Position numbers and translations under genes: made by a program. A DNA stretch of 38,140 bases. Source: an uncultured Selenomonadales bacterium. GTDB lineage: Bacteria; Bacillota; Negativicutes; Selenomonadales; Selenomonadaceae. The notes beneath the pieces are model-generated. The model made no database searches. It saw only the letters and a list, made by a program, of their open reading frames with translations, and had not been told where the DNA came from. Shown here one piece after another: positions 34,271 through 38,140 of the stretch. The stretch lies in NCBI GenBank assembly GCA_947307055.1, contig CAMZHX010000020.1:1-38140 (forward strand), given 5' to 3'. Each line of letters opens with the position of its first letter. The stretch's first letter is position 1.

Positions 34271-34834
34271 ATGGCGAAAGATTACTGGTTTAATCGAACT
34301 GCTTACGGTGACGCCTACTTGAACTACGTTAGACGCTGGCTAATCGAAAAGCACCAGACCTGTAACGGTTGGGGTGGCGAGGGGATGGACTTGCTCAAAG
34401 GTCTCAATGCTTTCGTGAAAGGCTACATCGCAAAAGGCTGGGATCCAAACGAAAACTACGACAGTTGGCGAATTGGTGCGCAACGCCGCTTCAAGGTTCT
34501 GAAAAAGTTTTTGAACGTAAAGCCTGGCGACCGCGTTATTATCCCGCGTTTGAGCGTGGACACTCCTGGCGAAGGCTCGCACTTCACAATCTGCACGGTT
34601 GTTAAGGGTTACAGTTTCGCGCCAATTCCCGAACTCAATGACATGGGGCATCATCTTGACGTAGATCCTTCTTCAATCGTCTCTTTTGGCTACTGGGAAA
34701 ATGATTTAACTGAGCAAATCGCCGAAAAAATCAATGCCAAATATCCTTACGGCGCGGCGGTCTCCCGTATCGGGAATACTAATGCCTATCTGCGCGGCGT
34801 TATTGAACAACTAATCAGTCTTAAGAAAAATTAA
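34271..34834 (+). CDS. Unknown GWG/IPRLS-domain protein (gene 1 of 4)
   Basis: Not recognised. The 187-aa product is soluble and shares a ~140-residue domain with genes 2 and 4. Shared positions here: GWG 33-35, a D-L pair at 40-41, AF 47-48, W57, RRF 72-74, GD 86-87, IPRLS 91-95, FTI 105-107, Y114-x-F116 and GH 126-127. The stretch GD-xx-IPRLS-...-FTI-...-Y-x-F-...-GH recalls PUA/EVE-like beta barrels in modification-dependent restriction proteins, but this is a resemblance by eye. A helical tail of ~45 residues follows. It lacks the C-terminal domain of genes 2 and 3. Perfect AGGAGGT ribosome site; own promoter. Confidence 0.8.
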   Translation: MAKDYWFNRTAYGDAYLNYVRRWLIEKHQTCNGWGGEGMDLLKGLNAFVKGYIAKGWDPNENYDSWRIGAQRRFKVLKKFLNVKPGDRVIIPRLSVDTPGEGSHFTICTVVKGYSFAPIPELNDMGHHLDVDPSSIVSFGYWENDLTEQIAEKINAKYPYGAAVSRIGNTNAYLRGVIEQLISLKKN

Positions 34835-34845
34835 ACTCCGGTTCA

Positions 34846-34873
34846 GGCAGTCGAAGAAATTCCTCCGGCTGCC
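34846..34873 (+). promoter_or_regulatory. Stem-loop between genes 1 and 2 of the unknown module
   Basis: GGCAGTCG / CGGCTGCC (8 bp, one G-T pair) with a 12-base loop, followed only by TTTGCC. The weak T tail suggests a partial terminator or an mRNA-stabilising stem rather than a full stop. Confidence 0.5.
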
Positions 34874-34902
34874 TTTGCCGTTAATTTAGGGTGTGAATTG
34901 CT

Positions 34903-35892
34903 ATGGAGAAAAGTTATTTTGTTATACGCACAACGATAAATGAGGCGTTCGAGGATATCCGCAATGAATTCTTAGCGGGTCGCCTTCGTCAAGGTTGGGG
35001 TCCGAAAGGTGCCGACTTGCGCGGAGATCCCGCGTCGTTCATTAGTGCTTTGAACAAACGCTGGGAAGGTATTGAAAATACTCCTCGAAGATATTCTATT
35101 TTGCTTCCTATGACCAAAATCAAGCGCGGCGATATAATTATTGTTCCTAGACTCAGTATTAAGCAATATAGCATAGGAAAATATTTTACAATCGCTGAAT
35201 GCACCGAAGAATATACCTTTGAGCCTTTATCTACATATGACGACTATGGACATATCATCGGCATTAGGGCTTTGGGAACGTGGGATTATCGCTCGGCAAA
35301 TGATTCCGCTAATCTTCTCGGAAAGCTCCTTATGAGTATGCCTTTTTCTAAAGCCGTCAACACGATAAAAAATCCCGAAACTATTCAAGCTATCGAAAAT
35401 CTAATTGACTCTTTGCCGCTAATCGAAAATACTTCGGATTTGACTTTGAGCGCACCCATTGAAAATTTCGGAGCGAATTTTCCCAGACGCCAGCAAGAAA
35501 AATTTTTGAACAACCTGAGGCGAATGACTAACTTAGAACAATTTTTAGCAGAAGTCTTTCGCAAAATTCCAGGCGTCAAGACTGTTTCGCAAAGCGGCTC
35601 AGATTTAATCGTCACGTATACTTTGGAACGGATAAAAGGCGTCGACGCGGCGGAGCAGATTTGGATTGTACAAATCAACGATACGGCTGTCGAGCGGCTC
35701 GGCGCGAATATCGAAAAATATAACGCCGCGCTTGGCATTCTCTTAACAACTAACGAGCGCACTCAATCTTTGGTGACGGATATAAATAAGATTGTACCTG
35801 AAATGAGCAAGAAAAATATTTCGGTTTATCTGGTCGCGGGCGTTGAGGTTGCACAATTAATTTTTAGATACGGCTTAACCTTGCTGATTTAA
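34903..35892 (+). CDS. Unknown two-domain protein: GWG/IPRLS domain plus Mrr-like domain (gene 2 of 4)
   Basis: The 329-aa product links both parts of the module. N-terminal domain (~1-130): GWG 31-33, AS-F near 44-46, W54, RRY 62-64, GD 76-77, VPRLS 81-85, FTI 95-97, Y104-x-F106, GH 116-117. After a linker, residues ~208-329 match gene 3: FLAEVFRKIPGV, LIVTYTLERIK, EQIWIVQIN, ALGILLTTNERTQ, ISVYLVAGVEVA. The order (helix, beta D-L-I-V, beta V-Q-x-N, then GILLTT) looks like the Mrr-type restriction-nuclease fold, where the QxK lysine would be N259. D234 is kept. So the domain is probably inactive or altered. Family and role unknown. Confidence 0.8.
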   Translation: MEKSYFVIRTTINEAFEDIRNEFLAGRLRQGWGPKGADLRGDPASFISALNKRWEGIENTPRRYSILLPMTKIKRGDIIIVPRLSIKQYSIGKYFTIAECTEEYTFEPLSTYDDYGHIIGIRALGTWDYRSANDSANLLGKLLMSMPFSKAVNTIKNPETIQAIENLIDSLPLIENTSDLTLSAPIENFGANFPRRQQEKFLNNLRRMTNLEQFLAEVFRKIPGVKTVSQSGSDLIVTYTLERIKGVDAAEQIWIVQINDTAVERLGANIEKYNAALGILLTTNERTQSLVTDINKIVPEMSKKNISVYLVAGVEVAQLIFRYGLTLLI

Positions 35893-35957
35893 AACTTGTC
35901 GATAATAAAAATTCGGGGCACAATAATTTTTGTGTACTCGTAAGGAGAGGATTATTT

Positions 35958-36410
35958 TTGACTGACGACGAATTTTATCGCGCCGCCGAAAAGGCTTTGG
36001 ACGAATTTTTCAGACCGCAGAACGAAAAAATTTTGCGCGAGCTTACTAATAATTTTTTGGCGGAAGTCTTTCGCAAAATCCCCGGCGTCACGAACGTCAC
36101 GAAGATTGGCGAGAAATTTTTAATCGTCACGTACATTTTGGAGCGCATTAAATATGTTGAGGCGACGGAGCAAATTTGGATTGTGCAGTTTAACAATAAT
36201 TCCGTCGCGCAACTTCGGAAGGCAATCGAAACTTACGGCGCGTCAATGGGAATTCTGCTTACGACCGGCGAACGCACTCAAGCGTTGGAGTCGGCTTGCA
36301 AGAAACTCGCGGCGGACATGAATATTCCCGTTTACATTATTGCGGGCGTCGAAGTCGCGAAATTCATTCAACATTATGGATTGGACTTACTGGTTTGGAA
36401 GGAGAGATGA
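35958..36410 (+). CDS. Unknown stand-alone Mrr-like domain protein (gene 3 of 4)
   Basis: The 150-aa product has a short helical N-terminus (~1-28) and then the same domain as the C-terminus of gene 2, roughly half identical, with long shared runs (FLAEVFRKIPGV, EQIWIVQ, GILLTT-ERTQ, AGVEVA). DNA identity is also high in places (compare 35550-35580 with 36059-36089), so one arose from the other by a duplication. At the nuclease position the Asp of gene 2 is F54 here, and the QxK lysine position is N79, so no catalytic set remains. The start is TTG 35958 with AAGGAGAGG seven bases upstream. The next gene starts five bases after its stop. Confidence 0.8.
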   Translation: MTDDEFYRAAEKALDEFFRPQNEKILRELTNNFLAEVFRKIPGVTNVTKIGEKFLIVTYILERIKYVEATEQIWIVQFNNNSVAQLRKAIETYGASMGILLTTGERTQALESACKKLAADMNIPVYIIAGVEVAKFIQHYGLDLLVWKER

Positions 36411-36414
36411 TTTT

Positions 36415-36964
36415 ATGAACTGTTTTGTTTGGCGCGTTCCGCGTCCCGACGAATATTTTCCGGACGGCAGTTGGGAATTCAAATTCGTTCGTGACGAGCT
36501 AATCGAAAATCATATTTTGCGGCAAGGCTGGGGAATCGAGGACTTGCGCAAAGGTGTTGACGCTTTCATTGACGCCAATAACAGGCGAGGTTGGGGCGGC
36601 TCACCGGAAAAGAGATTCGGAATTCTGGAACCTATGCTGGAACATTCAGGTCGGTGACCCGATTGTTATTCCAAAACTCAGCATCCGTAACAGCGAAACT
36701 ACACACGGCAGATACTTCACGATAGTTATTTGCACTAAGGTTTATGATTTTGCCTTCCCGAACAATATTTGCGAACAGGATTTCGGACATTTCATCGAAG
36801 TGGATTCGGCGAGAATGGTTACTTATGAATACGATTCGTCCAATATGTCGGCGCATTTCATTGGCAATACAGTTTCGCAACCGGGATTCAATTCTTACAA
36901 CTATGCTTTTCATGAAGTTAACGATACGCGCTTTGAAAATGCTGTTGCAGTTCTCAAGCCGTAA
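36415..36964 (+). pseudogene. Frameshifted GWG/IPRLS-domain gene (gene 4 of 4)
   Basis: The frame from ATG 36415 ends early at TGA 36655-36657 after RRGWGGSPEKRFGILEPM-LEHSGR. The rest of the domain continues in the next frame: IQVGDPIVIPKLS, RYFTIVICTKVYDF, DFGHFIEVD, to TAA at 36962-36964. Aligned with gene 2 (RRYSILLPM-TK-IKRGD), exactly two residues should lie between PM and IQVGD; there are seven bases (36637-36643) instead of six. Removing one base restores a ~182-aa protein like gene 1. So it is a one-base insertion: a real mutation, phase variation, or a sequencing error. Ribosome site GGAAGGAGAG is intact, and the rest of the downstream frame has no further damage. Confidence 0.8.
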
Positions 36965-36982
36965 ACTCTGAATCGCAAAAAA

Positions 36983-37025
36983 ATCGGGGCACTACAGCTT
37001 TTCTGCAGTGTCCCGATAAATTTTT
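36983..37025. terminator. Bidirectional terminator between the unknown module and sdhB
   Basis: A ~15-bp stem (ATCGGGGCACTACAG / CTGCAGTGTCCCGAT, one mismatch and one G-T pair), with A-rich left and T-rich right flanks, ends both converging transcripts. Confidence 0.9.
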
Positions 37026-37027
37026 GC

Positions 37028-37774
37028 TTAGTTATCGAAGATATTTTTCAGAGCTTGGATATTCACGTCGCGATTGAGTTGCGCGAGATATTTTGTCAGC
37101 TTGATTGATTTGGGGCAGACGGCCTCGCAGTTCTGACTGTTGCCGCAACTTGTGATGCCGCCCTTCTCCATTAAGACGTTCAAACGCTTAGGCGCGTCGA
37201 ACTTGCCGAGCGGGTGGAGGTTGAACAGGTAAGCCTGCACAGTCGGCGAAGGACCAATAAAATCTGATTGCGGGCCGACATTCGGGCAAGCCTCCAAACA
37301 ACAGCCGCAAGTCATGCAGCGCGAAATTTCGTAGGCGGTGCGGGCGGTGTAGGGATTTTGAATCGGGGCGTCGCGATTTTCCCACGAGCCGTCCAACTCA
37401 ATCCAACCTTGAATCCTCTTGAGAGCCTCGAACATTCTGCTGCGGTCAATCAGCAGGTCGCGGATAACTGGAAACGTCCGCGCAGGTTGAAGTTTAATCG
37501 GTTTCTTGAGGTTGTCGACGAGCGCGCAACATGCTTGCTGAGCTTTGCCGTTGATAACCATCATGCACGCGCCGCAAACTTTTTCCAAACAGTTGCATTC
37601 CCAGACGACCGGCGGAACTCTTTTGCCGTCGACCGTGACGGGGTTTTTTTGTATCTCCATGAGCGAGGCGACGACGTTCAAGCCCGGACGATAATCCACG
37701 TCAAATTCCTGATTGTAAGGCTTAGCGTCCGGCGCGTCTTGCCGCTCGATTATAAATCTGACTTTTTCAGCCAT
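37028..37774 (-). CDS. sdhB: Succinate dehydrogenase/fumarate reductase iron-sulfur subunit
   Basis: This subunit passes electrons between the flavoprotein and the membrane quinone anchor. The 248-aa product is of the Bacillus type. The [2Fe-2S] cysteines are in NCLEKVCGACMMVINGKAQQAC, whose core is C-x4-C-x2-C; the [4Fe-4S] set is CMTCGCCLEACPN and the [3Fe-4S] set CGNSQNCEAVCPK. In an anaerobe it more likely works as fumarate reductase. The start is ATG 37774 with AAAGGAG, which overlaps the sdhA stop; an extension to 37804 is rejected. It is downstream of sdhA and followed by a terminator. Confidence 0.94.
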   Translation of the reverse strand: MAEKVRFIIERQDAPDAKPYNQEFDVDYRPGLNVVASLMEIQKNPVTVDGKRVPPVVWECNCLEKVCGACMMVINGKAQQACCALVDNLKKPIKLQPARTFPVIRDLLIDRSRMFEALKRIQGWIELDGSWENRDAPIQNPYTARTAYEISRCMTCGCCLEACPNVGPQSDFIGPSPTVQAYLFNLHPLGKFDAPKRLNVLMEKGGITSCGNSQNCEAVCPKSIKLTKYLAQLNRDVNIQALKNIFDN

Positions 37775-37787
37775 AGCTAACGCTCCT

Positions 37788-38140
37788 TTACTCTTTCTTG
37801 GCAACGGCGTAGTTGCGGGCGCGCGGTTTAATCAACGAGTGGTCGAACTCGCGATAGCTGACGATAGGCTCTTCGGTCTTGGGGTCGTAGTTGATAATCG
37901 TCGTGAACATGAAGTTTTTATCGTCGCGCCCCATGAAGACAAGGTCGCCGTTCTCGTCGTGTTTACGCTCGCCGTTTTCAAGGACAATCTTAGCATGAGC
38001 CCCGCGCGATTCGTCGCGGCAGCGAGCACCCTTTGTAATCGCCATTGCATAGAGAATCATATTGCGGAGCTGGCGAACGAACATAGCCTCTTGATTGGCG
38101 ACGTGCCCTCTGTCGGTAATTCCTATGTCGTCCCAACGCT
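37788..38140 (-). CDS. sdhA: Succinate dehydrogenase/fumarate reductase flavoprotein subunit, C-terminal part (partial)
   Basis: The frame is open to the right edge, so only the last ~117 residues are seen. They fit the SdhA/FrdA C-terminal domain: WDDIGITDRGHVANQEAMF, QLRNMILYAMAITKGARCRDESRGAHAK (here cut as the marker RDESRGAH), GRDDKNFMFTT and DHSLIKPRARNY. The Arg/His of RDESRGAH are part of the dicarboxylate site region in the family. The stop overlaps the sdhB ribosome site, so the genes are coupled. A membrane anchor gene would be expected upstream, outside the window. Confidence 0.9.
   Translation of the reverse strand, partial: RWDDIGITDRGHVANQEAMFVRQLRNMILYAMAITKGARCRDESRGAHAKIVLENGERKHDENGDLVFMGRDDKNFMFTTIINYDPKTEEPIVSYREFDHSLIKPRARNYAVAKKE

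Noticed and set aside
34271..36964. Standard toxin-antitoxin or type I/II restriction-modification locus
   Set aside because: There is no methylase, no specificity subunit, no helicase and no recognisable toxin or antitoxin domain; only the weak Mrr-like resemblance remains.

Overview
The window reads as a chromosomal segment of an anaerobic, outer-membrane-bearing Firmicute, most likely class Negativicutes (Selenomonas/Veillonella relatives). An outer-membrane secretin, Bacillus-type succinate dehydrogenase/fumarate reductase subunits, a class III ribonucleotide-reductase-like fragment, a flavodoxin, a GlnRS gene, strong GGAGG ribosome sites and frequent TTG starts all fit. Genus and species cannot be read from the sequence alone.

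Layout. 1-2561: the end of a TupA-like ATP-grasp gene with its terminator, a radical SAM protein and moaC. 2578-13697: a Tad/Flp pilus locus (cpaB, cpaC, two cpaE-like ATPases, tadB, flp, tadE, tadA/cpaF, tadC) followed by a diguanylate cyclase. It starts at a strong TTGACA-N16-TATAAT promoter. A terminator follows flp, and 16 copies of an 8-bp repeat lie directly in front of tadE. 13710-16219: a minus-strand pair (MscS channel and a 95-aa NrdD-tail protein), a GNAT acetyltransferase and a flavodoxin. 16295-25183: HD-domain hydrolase, small coiled-coil membrane protein, glnS, a small hypothetical and an ArsB/NhaD-type transporter; then a glycosyltransferase, a lone ABC ATPase and recG. 25349-31888: a five-gene minus-strand operon with a clear promoter and terminator (PHP hydrolase, CapA-glycosyltransferase fusion, acyl-CoA ligase, two secreted paralogues). 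31877-34126: priA, divergent from that operon. 34201-36964: a promoter and four tandem genes of no family I recognise. 36983-38140: a shared terminator, then sdhB and the end of sdhA on the minus strand.

The best candidate for an undescribed system is 34271-36964. Three genes share a domain marked by GWG, GD, IPRLS, FTI and GH; two share a C-terminal domain that looks like a catalytically degenerate Mrr-type nuclease fold. One gene carries both, so the four look like shuffled parts of one system. The last gene has a one-base frameshift.

Other points of interest: the two CpaE-like ATPases have complementary losses of the two P-loop lysines; the 95-aa NrdD-tail protein keeps the glycyl-radical motif and could be a GrcA-like spare part; short-unit repeats and purine-rich hairpins recur between genes and twice contain the stop codon of the preceding gene.
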